64,000 nucleotides of DNA from Micromonospora peucetia. GTDB lineage: Bacteria; Actinomycetota; Actinomycetes; Mycobacteriales; Micromonosporaceae. Location of the stretch: NCBI RefSeq assembly GCF_900091625.1, contig NZ_FMIC01000002.1, positions 5,332,001 through 5,396,000 on the forward strand. The letters run 5' to 3'. Every line of letters starts with the position of its first letter. The stretch's first letter is position 1. The position numbers and the translations under genes were made by a program. The notes under the pieces were generated by a model, which was not told where the DNA came from, did not search any database, and saw only the letters and a list, made by a program, of their open reading frames with translations. Below, piece after piece: positions 1-8,199 of the stretch.

Positions 1-1704
1 GTCAAGAAGGCGGACTTCGCGGCCATCCTCAGCAAGCTGAACAACACCGTCGCGGAGAACAGGCGTCCGTACGTCGCCCAGGAGATCTTCGACGGCGCCT
101 CGAACGACGCGCTCAAGGCCCGCGCCTTCATCGGCAACGGCGACGTCCTCGACTTCGCCTACGCCAAGGGACTCAGGTCCAGCTTCCAGGGCTCGATCGC
201 CAACCTCGCCAACATCGGGAGCTGGAACCTCGACGCGCCCAGCGCCAACGTCTTCGCCATGGTCACCAACCACGATCTCGAACGCGACGGGGTGGTGCTG
301 TCCTACAAGAACGGCACCGACTACACCCTGGCCAACTACTTCGCGCTGGCCTACCCGCACGGTAAGCCCTCGGTCTACGACAGCTTCACCTGGTCCAACC
401 GCAACCAGTCGCCGCCGGCCACCGGAAGCGGTCACGTGACCGACACCGCCTGCGGCGGAAACTGGACCTGCCTGACCCAGTCGACCGGGATCAAGGGCAT
501 GGTCGGCTGGGCCAACACCGCCCGGGCCGTCAAGAGCATCTCGGACTTCACCGTCGTCAACAGCAACGTCATCGGCTTCCACCGGGGCGACCGCGGCTGG
601 ATCGGCATCAACGACTCCGGCTCGGCCAGCACCGCCCAGTTCGTCACCGGCCTCGCCGACGGCGCGTACTGCGACGTCATCTCCGGTGCCGCCACGGCCG
701 CCGGGTGCACCGGCACCACGGTCACCGTGACCGGCGGCCGGGCCAGCGTCACCATCCCGGCCAACGGCGCGGTCGCGCTGCACGCCAACGCCCGGGGCGG
801 CCCCGCCGTCAAGATCGCCACCACGTTCACCGCCACGGCTCCGCTGCCCGCCGACCGGACGCTGCACCTCGTGGGCAACACCCCGGCGCTCGGCAACGGC
901 GACCCGGCCACCTCGGTGCCGCTCACCCGTAACGCCGACGGCACCTGGACCGCGACCGTCGACCTGCCCGCCGCCACCGCCATCTCCTACCGCTACCTGG
1001 CCAAGAGCGGAACGACCGTGGTCGAGCAGGAGGCTGTCAGCCGCACCTTCACCACCCCGGCCGGCGGAACGGCCACCCGGATCGACACGTACGTGCCCGG
1101 GCCCGTCGGTGACACCGTCGCCACCACCTTCACCGTCACCGCCACCGTGACCGCCGGCCAGGAGGTCTATGTGGTCGGCAGCGTCCCGGAGTTGGGCACC
1201 TGGGCGCCGGCGAGCGCGGTGCGGCTGCCGGCCGAGGGCGGGGTGTTCCGCGGCGTGGTCGACCTGCCCAAGTCCGCCGCCGTGGAGTACAAGTTCATCA
1301 AGAAGACCGCGGCCGGCGGCGTGACCTGGGAATCCGGCGCGAACCGTGCCCTCACCACCCCGGCGGGCGGCAGCCACACCGTCACCGAGACCTTCCGCGG
1401 CGACACCGCCGGACCGGTCGCCGTCTCCTTCCACGCCACCGCCACCACCAACTACGGCCAGAACGTGTACGTCGTCGGCAACCTCCCCGCCCTCGGCGGC
1501 TGGAACCCCGCGAACGCCGTCGCGCTGTCCCCGGCCGACTACCCGATCTGGCGGGCCACCGTCAGCCTGCCGCCGAACACGAGCGTCGAGTACAAGTACC
1601 TGAAGAAGAACCCCGACGGCTCCGTCACCTGGGAATCCGGCGGCAACCGGACCTTCACCACCCCGGCCGGCGGTACCAACCCCCGCACCGACACCTGGCG
1701 CTGA
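1..1704 (+). CDS. Secreted alpha-amylase (GH13), 3' part, with three CBM20-like modules
   Basis: The frame is open from base 1, so the gene starts before the window; 567 residues are visible. The enzyme should hydrolyse internal alpha-1,4 bonds of starch or glycogen outside the cell. Residues 87-92 (MVTNHD) are GH13 conserved region IV at the end of the catalytic barrel. An all-beta Aamy_C domain covers about residues 195-262. Three starch-binding (CBM20-like) modules follow at about residues 270-365, 370-468 and 472-567, each ending in a TTPAGG linker. Modules 2 and 3 carry the usual binding tryptophans (ELGTW/TWESG and ALGGW/TWESG). Module 1 has ALGNGD and VVEQEA at these places and so probably binds starch poorly. 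Three modules are more than the single one common in Streptomyces amylases. Family call is firm; the N-terminal half is unseen. Confidence 0.93.
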   Translation, partial: VKKADFAAILSKLNNTVAENRRPYVAQEIFDGASNDALKARAFIGNGDVLDFAYAKGLRSSFQGSIANLANIGSWNLDAPSANVFAMVTNHDLERDGVVLSYKNGTDYTLANYFALAYPHGKPSVYDSFTWSNRNQSPPATGSGHVTDTACGGNWTCLTQSTGIKGMVGWANTARAVKSISDFTVVNSNVIGFHRGDRGWIGINDSGSASTAQFVTGLADGAYCDVISGAATAAGCTGTTVTVTGGRASVTIPANGAVALHANARGGPAVKIATTFTATAPLPADRTLHLVGNTPALGNGDPATSVPLTRNADGTWTATVDLPAATAISYRYLAKSGTTVVEQEAVSRTFTTPAGGTATRIDTYVPGPVGDTVATTFTVTATVTAGQEVYVVGSVPELGTWAPASAVRLPAEGGVFRGVVDLPKSAAVEYKFIKKTAAGGVTWESGANRALTTPAGGSHTVTETFRGDTAGPVAVSFHATATTNYGQNVYVVGNLPALGGWNPANAVALSPADYPIWRATVSLPPNTSVEYKYLKKNPDGSVTWESGGNRTFTTPAGGTNPRTDTWR

Positions 1705-1781
1705 CCCGCCGACGGCCGGCCCCCGCCCCCGGGGGCCGGCCACCCGGGCGCCCACCGCCGTCCCGGTCCACCGGCGGAAGA

Positions 1782-2078
1782 TCCGGGATCACAAACGAGG
1801 CCGAGGACGCCTACGGGGAGCGGTACGACGCGGTGGTCCACGCCTCCGAGCATTCGATCGGTCTGCTCTATCTGTGCCACCTCGGCTGCGCGCTGCGGGA
1901 GACGCTGGTGGTCACCGGCCCGCAGCGGGGCCGGATCTGGGCCGACGACACCGCCGAGAGCGGCGGGTTCCGGCCGCTGCGCGACGACGACGGCACGCCG
2001 CTCGGCTTCGCCCGCTGGTACCGGCGCTGGCTGGAAGCGGCGGAAGTGTCACAGGACGCGGCTAGCGTGCGGGCATGA
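1782..2078 (+). pseudogene. SMI1/KNR4-like protein, 3' remnant
   Basis: The frame is open from about 1770 and encodes a segment typical of the C-terminal end of actinobacterial SMI1/KNR4-family proteins (LLYLCHLGCALRE, LVVTGPQRGRIW, GFARWYRRWLEAA). SMI1/KNR4 proteins often act as immunity or partner proteins in toxin systems. No N-terminal half is present: upstream lies the amylase stop and a GC-rich spacer. A GTG at 1833 could start an 81-residue product, but there is no clear ribosome-binding site. The stop (2076-2078) overlaps the next gene's ATG as ATGA. I read it as the 3' remnant of a larger gene, by memory of the family only. Confidence 0.5.
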
Positions 2079-2497
2079 CCGCCCCCGCAGACGTGCCACC
2101 CGAGTTCCTCGACCGCCTGCGGCCGATCTGTCGCGAGCTGCCGGAGAGCTACGAGGAGCCGGCCTGGGTGGGTGTGCGCTGGCGGATCCGTAAGCGGACC
2201 TTCGCCCACGTGCTCACCGTCGACCCCGACCACCAGATGGCATACGCGCGTGCCGTCGCGACCGACGAGCCGACCTGTGTGCTGACGTTCCGGTCGCCCG
2301 TCGACGAGCTCCACGCGCTGGTGGCCGGCGGCCACCCGTTCTACAAGCCCGGCTGGGGCGCCGACGTGCTGGGCATGGTCCTCGGTGACGGCGTCGACTG
2401 GGCGGAGATCGGCGAGCTGCTCACTGAGAGTTACTGTCTGTTGGCCCCGAAGAAGCTGGCCGCCCAGGTGGCGGGGCCAGCCGGACTCTGCTGCTGA
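2075..2497 (+). CDS. MmcQ/YjbR family protein
   Basis: This 140-residue protein has the MmcQ/YjbR layout: an N-terminal PEFLDRLRPICRELP helix, a central beta segment (RKRTFAHVLTVD) and the C-terminal SYCLLAPKKLAAQV signature. Proteins of this fold (CyaY-like double wing) are common single-domain proteins of uncertain role, sometimes described as DNA-binding. The ATG overlaps the stop of the upstream remnant by four bases, so the two were once translationally coupled. The C-terminal tail (AGPAGLCC) is slightly longer than usual. Family call is good; function is unknown. Confidence 0.8.
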   Translation: MTAPADVPPEFLDRLRPICRELPESYEEPAWVGVRWRIRKRTFAHVLTVDPDHQMAYARAVATDEPTCVLTFRSPVDELHALVAGGHPFYKPGWGADVLGMVLGDGVDWAEIGELLTESYCLLAPKKLAAQVAGPAGLCC

Positions 2498-2523
2498 CCT
2501 TTGATCCCGAGGCGGATCTGAGC

Positions 2524-2916
2524 ATGGGCTGGGACGATTACGCCGGCCAGGAGGCGCTCTACCACGACGTTCCCGAAGACCTGGTTCGCCTGGTACGGGA
2601 CCGTCCGGCGAACAAACCACTGGGCAACGTCAAGGATGTGACGACCGGCCGGACGATCCACTGGGCCTGCGGCGTGTTCTGGTTCGACGGCGAGCAGTGG
2701 CGAGTCGCCGAAGGCCTGCTGGACCACTGCGACCAGACCGGCATCGACCCGATGATGGGCTCCGAGTTCGTCTACTGCCTGGACGCCTACCGCTTCGGCA
2801 AGGACTTCCTCACCCCGGAGGCTGTCGTCGCGGACCCGGGGTCCGACTGGTTCATCGACGCTGACGAGGGTGACGAGCTGGCCGCCGTCCAGGAGATGTT
2901 CGCTCGCTACAGCTGA
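2524..2916 (+). CDS. Hypothetical protein
   Basis: A 130-residue acidic soluble protein that I do not recognise. It has no signal peptide or membrane segment. It is rich in Trp and aromatic residues (HWACGVFWFDGEQWRVAEG) and ends in an acidic helix (DADEGDELAAVQEMF). The ATG follows a weak purine-rich stretch (GAGGCGGA) 26 bases after the MmcQ-like gene. Codon use fits the neighbours. It faces the minus-strand gene ending at 2943. Small proteins like this next to SMI1-type genes are sometimes immunity proteins, but nothing here proves that. Confidence 0.55.
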   Translation: MGWDDYAGQEALYHDVPEDLVRLVRDRPANKPLGNVKDVTTGRTIHWACGVFWFDGEQWRVAEGLLDHCDQTGIDPMMGSEFVYCLDAYRFGKDFLTPEAVVADPGSDWFIDADEGDELAAVQEMFARYS

Positions 2917-2942
2917 CCCGAGCGACAGGATCCGCGGGACAT

Positions 2943-3272
2943 CTAGGCCGCCGACGCGGTCCGCGGGTGCGGCCGGGTGCGCTGCGTCGGCCCGGCGGCG
3001 GGTAGGCCGGCCCGACCCTGGCTGTCGGCCTGCCCCACGGCGGGCGACGACTGCCGGGGCTCGGCCTGGGCCATTCGCAGCGCGCGCTGGGCGTTGTTCC
3101 AGGGCGGGCAGGGCCAGGTCTGACCTGCGCAGAGCAGGCTGTGACAGCCGCCGTCCCCGTCCGGTTCATGGGCGTCGGCCACGTCCAGGGCGAGCTTCCA
3201 CAGCAACGGGTCGGTCACCTCGTCGGGCCGGTCGGCCTGGCGGTCGTACCGTTCGATGGTGGCGTCGGACAC
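2943..3272 (-). CDS. Small conserved actinobacterial protein with a Cys-rich motif
   Basis: I chose the GTG at 3272 because AAGGGGGG lies nine bases upstream; an upstream ATG at 3326 has no ribosome-binding site. The 109-residue product begins SDATIERYDRQADRPDE and contains CHSLLCAGQTWPCPPWN, a pattern I recall from small Micromonosporaceae proteins of unknown function that often occur in several copies per genome. The last 40 residues are low-complexity (Pro, Arg, Thr). There is no membrane segment. The cysteines could bind a metal, which is only a guess. It is transcribed alone, downstream of the GH38 operon. Confidence 0.6.
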   Translation of the reverse strand: MSDATIERYDRQADRPDEVTDPLLWKLALDVADAHEPDGDGGCHSLLCAGQTWPCPPWNNAQRALRMAQAEPRQSSPAVGQADSQGRAGLPAAGPTQRTRPHPRTASAA

Positions 3273-3374
3273 GAGTTTGATCCCCCCTTGAGCGCAGGTG
3301 CGATCCTCACCTTCTCCAGTTTCCACGCAGGTGAAACCTCGGCGCCCCTTCCAGAGTGCGTGGCGAGATCGCGG

Positions 3375-6146
3375 TCAGGCCAGGTCGAGCTGCACGGTGG
3401 CGATCTCCCAGGCCCGCATCGGCAGGCGGACGGCTCCGTCGCCCTCGACGGCCAGCGGGTCGCCCGGTCGGCCGAGCAGATCCGCGCGCCATGCCCCGCG
3501 CAGCCCCGGGGCGTCGATGACGGCGGTGGTGTCCGCCGGCGTCTGCGCGACCAACCGTACCTCGGTGCGGCCGTCGCGGTCCCGGACGCTGGTCAGCACG
3601 ACCCCGGGGCCGTCGACCGCCAGTCCCACGGTCGGGGCCGGTAGCGCGACGGTCGGCTCGGCGGTGCCGGGGAAGGACAGCGGCTCGTGCCGGTACGCCT
3701 CGGCGGCCTCCAGCACCCCGGCCTCGTGCCAGCTGCCCCGGAACGGCAGCACCGCCAGCTCGACGGCGTGTACGCCGCGACACTGCGCCAGGGGTGTGGG
3801 CAGCTGCGGACCGGCCGGCTCGTCGCGCAGGGCGTGCCGGTTGCGCGACAGCATCCCGATCGCCCGCAGCACGGTGACTGCCAGTTCCCGGCCGGAGTCG
3901 GTCAGCTCGTACTCGGTCGGCTGGGTCAGCAGGACGGCGAGCGAGCCGTCCGGGCCGCCCGCGGCCACGAACCCGGACGCCGGGAACGTGGGCAGCGGGA
4001 CCTCCCCGCCGCCACCCTCCGCGCTCAGCCCTCGCGCGACCACGGCGAACTGGCCCTCGGCGTACGAGGTGTCGGCCGGCGACGGCAGCGGCAGGTGCAG
4101 CCGGACCCGGTGGTCGTCGCAGCGGTTGTCGAACTCGACCCTCAGCCGGACGAATTGCTCACCGGAGCGCACCTCGACCCGCGTGGTGACGGTGGTCGGT
4201 TCGCGGTCCACGGCGCGCGAGCCCGCGTCGACGTCGGCGCCCGCCGGCCAGCGGTACTCGCGGACCACGTCGAGGACGGCGACCAGCGGCCCGTCGTGGC
4301 GGACCACGGTCCGCACCGCCCGGGGCTTGTCGACCAGCTCGTCGGCGGCCGGTGGGGCGAAGTTGTAGCTGTCACCCACGTCGCCGCCGTCGACGATCCG
4401 GCCCACCCCGTCCACGCCGACGCCGTCGGGGGTGGACAGCCGCAGCGTGCCGTCTTCGGCGACGTCCACCCGCAGCAGCCCGTTGTCGACGCTGCGGCCG
4501 GTCACCATCACCGGCGCGGGCACCGCTGCGGCGACCGGCGGGGGCACCGCTGCGGCGGACGGCGGTAGCGCCAACGGCCGCACCGCGGCGTGCCCGAGCG
4601 CGGGCAGGTCCACCAGCGCGGCGACGGTGGCCCGGGCGGCGGCGACGATGAGCACCCGCCACCGGTCGGGCTGCCCGGCGGCGGCCAGCGCCAGCCGGAC
4701 GTCCTCGACGTCGAAGGCCGGGTCGCCGTGCCGGGCAACCTGAAAGGTGAGGGTGGCGTCGGCGGCGGACACCGACCAGGCGGTGATCTCCTGACCGTAG
4801 AGTTCGCGGCCGTGCACCCGGGCGAGGACGCCCGGCAGGTCGGCCGCCGGCACCACGTCGTCGGCGAGCAGCGTGCGGGCCCGGTCGAGGACCTGCGCGG
4901 CCACCGTGCGGCCGTCGGCGTCGACCAGCCCCACCGCGCCGTCGGGCGGCGTCTCCACGTCCAGGCGCACCAGGGTGGTGCGGGGCGCCGGGGTGGGGTT
5001 GAACAGCAGGTGGCCGTCCCGGGGCACGGTGGTGGCCAGCCGCGCGCCGACCAGGTCGCAGACCGCCCGGCCGAGCTGGTCGGCCTCGGCGAGGCGGGCG
5101 GAGACCTGCTCGGCGGTCTCGTCGCAGCCGCACCCGGTCACCGAGTCGTGGCAACTGGCGTCGATCAGCCGGGTCCAGGCCATGTCGAGGAAGCGCTGTA
5201 CGGAGGTGTCGTGCGCCAGCGCGGCGAGGGGCTCGGCGTACCGTTCGACCCGCCGCTCGGCGCGGCCCATCGCCTGCTTGAGGTGGCCGCGTACGGAGAT
5301 CACGCCGGGCAGGATGTTGGCCCGGGCGTGCGAGCGCAGCTCACCGGCCACGACGGGCAGCCCGTCGACGCCGGTCGGCTGGCTGGCGAAGTACTCGGCG
5401 AGCGTGCCGAGCCGAAGCCGGGTGTCGTCGAGACCGGCGGCGGCGAGCAGGTCGGGGGCCTCCGGCGCCGGGGCGGCGTGGTCGGCGCCGTACATGGCCA
5501 GCACCGGGGTGTCGTCGCCGGCCGGACGCCACGCCCCGAGCCGGGCGGCGAGATCGGCGGCCCGCCGGGTGACCAGCGCCGCGTCGTCCATCAGCCCGGC
5601 CGCGTTGCCGTAGCCGCCCGGCAGGTACTCGGTGCGTACGGCGGTGCCGTCCGGGGACTGCCAGGCGAAGGCGTGTGTGTGCACGCGTTGCGGGACGCCG
5701 CGGAACAGGCAGGCGTGGGCGAGCCCCGCGCCGGCCAGGATCTGCGGCATCTGGGCGATGTGGCCGAACATGTCGGGCAGGTAGCCGACCGGCATGGCGC
5801 CGCCCAGTTCGGCGCTGCGGTTCAGCCCGCGTTCGAGGTTGCGCACGATGTTCTCGCCGGAGCAGAGGAACTCGTCGAGCAGGATCTGCCACGGGCCGAC
5901 GGCCAGCCGTCCGGCGTGGACCAGGGCGACCACCTGCTCCCGCCGCTCGGGGCGGACCTCCAGGTAGTCGTCGACGGCGGCGAGCTGCCCGTCCAGGGTG
6001 AACCGCTGGCGCGGGTCGCGCTCCATCCGGTCGAACACCTCGTCGAGCAGCGCCACCAGCCGCAGGCGGAACCGCTGGAACGGCTCGTACCACTCCCGGT
6101 CCCAGTGGGTGTGTGGCACCACGATGATCTCGGTAGGTCGCGCCAT
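3375..6146 (-). CDS. Alpha-mannosidase, glycoside hydrolase family 38
   Basis: A 923-residue cytoplasmic enzyme (no signal peptide) that should remove alpha-linked mannose from imported oligosaccharides, with retention and a Zn ion. HTHWDREWY at residues 12-20 supplies zinc ligands His and Asp. D125 in YLPDMFGHIAQMPQ is the expected nucleophile. SCHDSVTGC further on carries another zinc-ligand His. The central three-helix domain and C-terminal beta domains follow in the usual order and length. It is the last gene of an eight-gene minus-strand sugar locus, its ATG overlapping the stop of the oxidoreductase gene (ATGA). Context suggests the transporter imports an alpha-mannoside or related glycoside. 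Confidence 0.93.
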   Translation of the reverse strand: MARPTEIIVVPHTHWDREWYEPFQRFRLRLVALLDEVFDRMERDPRQRFTLDGQLAAVDDYLEVRPERREQVVALVHAGRLAVGPWQILLDEFLCSGENIVRNLERGLNRSAELGGAMPVGYLPDMFGHIAQMPQILAGAGLAHACLFRGVPQRVHTHAFAWQSPDGTAVRTEYLPGGYGNAAGLMDDAALVTRRAADLAARLGAWRPAGDDTPVLAMYGADHAAPAPEAPDLLAAAGLDDTRLRLGTLAEYFASQPTGVDGLPVVAGELRSHARANILPGVISVRGHLKQAMGRAERRVERYAEPLAALAHDTSVQRFLDMAWTRLIDASCHDSVTGCGCDETAEQVSARLAEADQLGRAVCDLVGARLATTVPRDGHLLFNPTPAPRTTLVRLDVETPPDGAVGLVDADGRTVAAQVLDRARTLLADDVVPAADLPGVLARVHGRELYGQEITAWSVSAADATLTFQVARHGDPAFDVEDVRLALAAAGQPDRWRVLIVAAARATVAALVDLPALGHAAVRPLALPPSAAAVPPPVAAAVPAPVMVTGRSVDNGLLRVDVAEDGTLRLSTPDGVGVDGVGRIVDGGDVGDSYNFAPPAADELVDKPRAVRTVVRHDGPLVAVLDVVREYRWPAGADVDAGSRAVDREPTTVTTRVEVRSGEQFVRLRVEFDNRCDDHRVRLHLPLPSPADTSYAEGQFAVVARGLSAEGGGGEVPLPTFPASGFVAAGGPDGSLAVLLTQPTEYELTDSGRELAVTVLRAIGMLSRNRHALRDEPAGPQLPTPLAQCRGVHAVELAVLPFRGSWHEAGVLEAAEAYRHEPLSFPGTAEPTVALPAPTVGLAVDGPGVVLTSVRDRDGRTEVRLVAQTPADTTAVIDAPGLRGAWRADLLGRPGDPLAVEGDGAVRLPMRAWEIATVQLDLA

Positions 6147-7291
6147 CAGCCCGCCGCCTCTCCGCCGATCGCCGCCCCGGTCAGCTCACCGTAGCGGCGT
6201 ACCACCTGTTGACTGGTCCTCAGGTCGGCCGCGCCCCCGGCGATGCCGGTCAGCGGCGGCACGCCCCCGGTGACCATCGCGTGGAACGCGACCAGTTCCT
6301 GTTCGAACGCCTCGGTCACCGACCGGTACGCCGCCCGCCGCTCGCCGCCGCCGTGGTGGTCCACCACGGTCAGCGTGGTGGGCGCGTTCAGCAGGTACGG
6401 CGACGGGAACACCAGCTCCAGCGAGCCGTGCGCGTGGTGCAGGGTGACCGTTTCCCGGTAGGCCGGGTACCCGGGCAGGTTGAGCCACCGGATGCCGTAG
6501 CGGGCACCGTTGGGCAGCCGCCCGCTGATCTCCACCGACGGCTCGACCGGACCGTCCGGCGTGAGCGGCCAGGTCGCGACGTGCTCCACGGTGGCCGGTG
6601 CCCCGGTGAACAGCCGCAGCAGCGACAGGTCGTGCGAGACGCTGTTGATCAGGATCTGGTAGAGGGTGCGGGCGCCGGGGTCGGCGCCCACGGCGGCGTC
6701 GAGCAGGCGTGCGCCGGCGCCGGAGAGCCGGACCACCTCCTCGGCCGGCACGTCGGCGGGGGCCGGCGGCAGGTTGGCGAACCGCAGCTGCCGGTCGCCG
6801 CCGGCGTGCAGCACGGTCACCTCCACCGCGTGCACCCGCTCCGGGCCGCCGAGCTCCGCCAGCAGCCGCGCGGCCTCGGCCACCGCCGGGTCGTACTGCT
6901 TCATGTAGCCGACCATCAGTGCCGCGCCGCCGGTGCCCAGCCCGGTCAGCCGGGCCGTCTCGGCGAGGGTGTACGCGAGCGGCTTCTCGCACAGCACCGG
7001 TACGCCCGCGCGCAGCGCCAACTCGGCGAGGTCGCCGTGCGAGCCGGAGGTCGCCAGCAGCACCGCGTCGCAGCCGCCGTCGGTCACCATCCGGGCCGCG
7101 TCGGCGTACCGGCGTTCGGGGTCGACGCCGTAGCGGTGGCCCGTCTCGGCCAGCCGCGACGGGGACAGGTCGGCCAGCGCGACGATCTCGAACAGGTCCC
7201 CGCGCCGTCGCAGCAGCGGCAGGTGCGCCGTGTGGGCGATGATGCCCAGCCCGGCCACCGCGATCCTGATCCGCTTGGCCGGCCCGCTCAT
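6146..7291 (-). CDS. Gfo/Idh/MocA family NAD(P)-dependent oxidoreductase
   Basis: A 381-residue dehydrogenase of the glucose-fructose oxidoreductase/inositol dehydrogenase type. The N-terminal Rossmann domain has RIAVAGLGIIAHTAH, an acidic residue after beta-2 (ALADLSP) that favours NAD, and the CEKPLA signature at about 101-106. The C-terminal alpha/beta domain follows. Start at ATG 7291, since the frame upstream is only the opposite-frame extension under the next gene. The gene overlaps GH38 downstream (ATGA) and the TIM-barrel gene upstream (7288). Together with that neighbour it could oxidise a sugar carbon before cleavage or epimerisation; substrate unknown. Confidence 0.9.
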   Translation of the reverse strand: MSGPAKRIRIAVAGLGIIAHTAHLPLLRRRGDLFEIVALADLSPSRLAETGHRYGVDPERRYADAARMVTDGGCDAVLLATSGSHGDLAELALRAGVPVLCEKPLAYTLAETARLTGLGTGGAALMVGYMKQYDPAVAEAARLLAELGGPERVHAVEVTVLHAGGDRQLRFANLPPAPADVPAEEVVRLSGAGARLLDAAVGADPGARTLYQILINSVSHDLSLLRLFTGAPATVEHVATWPLTPDGPVEPSVEISGRLPNGARYGIRWLNLPGYPAYRETVTLHHAHGSLELVFPSPYLLNAPTTLTVVDHHGGGERRAAYRSVTEAFEQELVAFHAMVTGGVPPLTGIAGGAADLRTSQQVVRRYGELTGAAIGGEAAG

Positions 7292-8199
7292 CGCAACGCC
7301 TCGGTGAGCCACCGCCGGTTGGCGCGCTGGTCGGCGCGGATCCGGTCGAGGTCCCGGTCGGCCGCGGGCGCGTCCTGCTCGATCACCAGCCAGCCGGTGT
7401 AGCCGACGGTGTCGAGGGCGGCGAGCACCCCGGCGAGGTCGACGTCGCCCGTGCCCAACGGACAGAAGCCACCGGCGGCCACCACGTCCACCAGGCCGCC
7501 GCCGGCCGCCCGCACCCGGTGGTGGGCGGCGAGGTCGGCGTCCTTCAGGTGCACCTGGCCGATCCGCCCGGCCCACCGGCGGACCGCCGCGACCGGGTCG
7601 CCGCCGGCCAGCAGCAGATGCCCGGTGTCCAGGCAGACCGCGATATCGGTCAGCTCCAGCAGCCGGTCGGCCTCCGCCTCGGTCTCCACGTCGGTGCCCA
7701 GGTGGTAGTGGAACACCGGCTCCAGGCCGCGGTCACGGCAGCGGTCGGCGGCCTGTTGCACCCGGGCGGCGAAGTCCGGCCAGGCCGCTGCGGGCAGCGC
7801 CGACGCCAGGTCCGGCGGGGTGCCCGGACGGGCCATCCGGGCCGGGTTGGCAGGGCAGGCCAACGTCGGCCGGGGCGCGAACCGGGGATCGTCCGTCGAC
7901 ACGGCGGTGAACACGTCCAGCGCCGCGTCGAGCTGGGCCAGGTCCTCGGCGTACCCGTCCGGGTCGGCGAACCGCAGGTCGACCCAGCCGCCGGCGAGCC
8001 CGACGCCGGTGGCGGCCAACCGCCGGGCCAGGGACTGCCCGGTGCCGAGGTAGCCGATCGGTCCGGAGTCGATCCCGGCATACCCGTCCCCGACCAGGTC
8101 CGCGAGCAGCTCGTCGGGCCCGACGAGCGGGCCGGCAGGCTGGTAGATGCCGTAGTTGACGGGTGCGCCGGCCACCCGGGTGCGTCCGGTCAGCTGCAC
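7288..8199 (-). CDS. Sugar phosphate isomerase/epimerase-like TIM-barrel protein
   Basis: A 303-residue protein of the xylose isomerase-like/AP endonuclease 2 superfamily, with metal-site segments VCLDTGHLLLAG, QVHLKD and a terminal WLVIEQD strand. Members isomerise, epimerise or cleave keto-sugars and inosose derivatives using a divalent metal. Start is GTG 8199 with GGAGGTGA about eight bases upstream; the frame continues upstream only as a shadow of the PHP gene. It overlaps the PHP gene by ten bases and the oxidoreductase by four. Pairing with a Gfo/Idh/MocA enzyme is typical of 3-keto-sugar or inositol pathways. Confidence 0.85.
   Translation of the reverse strand: MQLTGRTRVAGAPVNYGIYQPAGPLVGPDELLADLVGDGYAGIDSGPIGYLGTGQSLARRLAATGVGLAGGWVDLRFADPDGYAEDLAQLDAALDVFTAVSTDDPRFAPRPTLACPANPARMARPGTPPDLASALPAAAWPDFAARVQQAADRCRDRGLEPVFHYHLGTDVETEAEADRLLELTDIAVCLDTGHLLLAGGDPVAAVRRWAGRIGQVHLKDADLAAHHRVRAAGGGLVDVVAAGGFCPLGTGDVDLAGVLAALDTVGYTGWLVIEQDAPAADRDLDRIRADQRANRRWLTEALR

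Noticed and set aside
4590..6194. Long plus-strand frame opposite the GH38 gene
   Set aside because: Gly/Arg/Val-rich antisense frame caused by high GC at third positions; GH38 on the minus strand has clear motifs.
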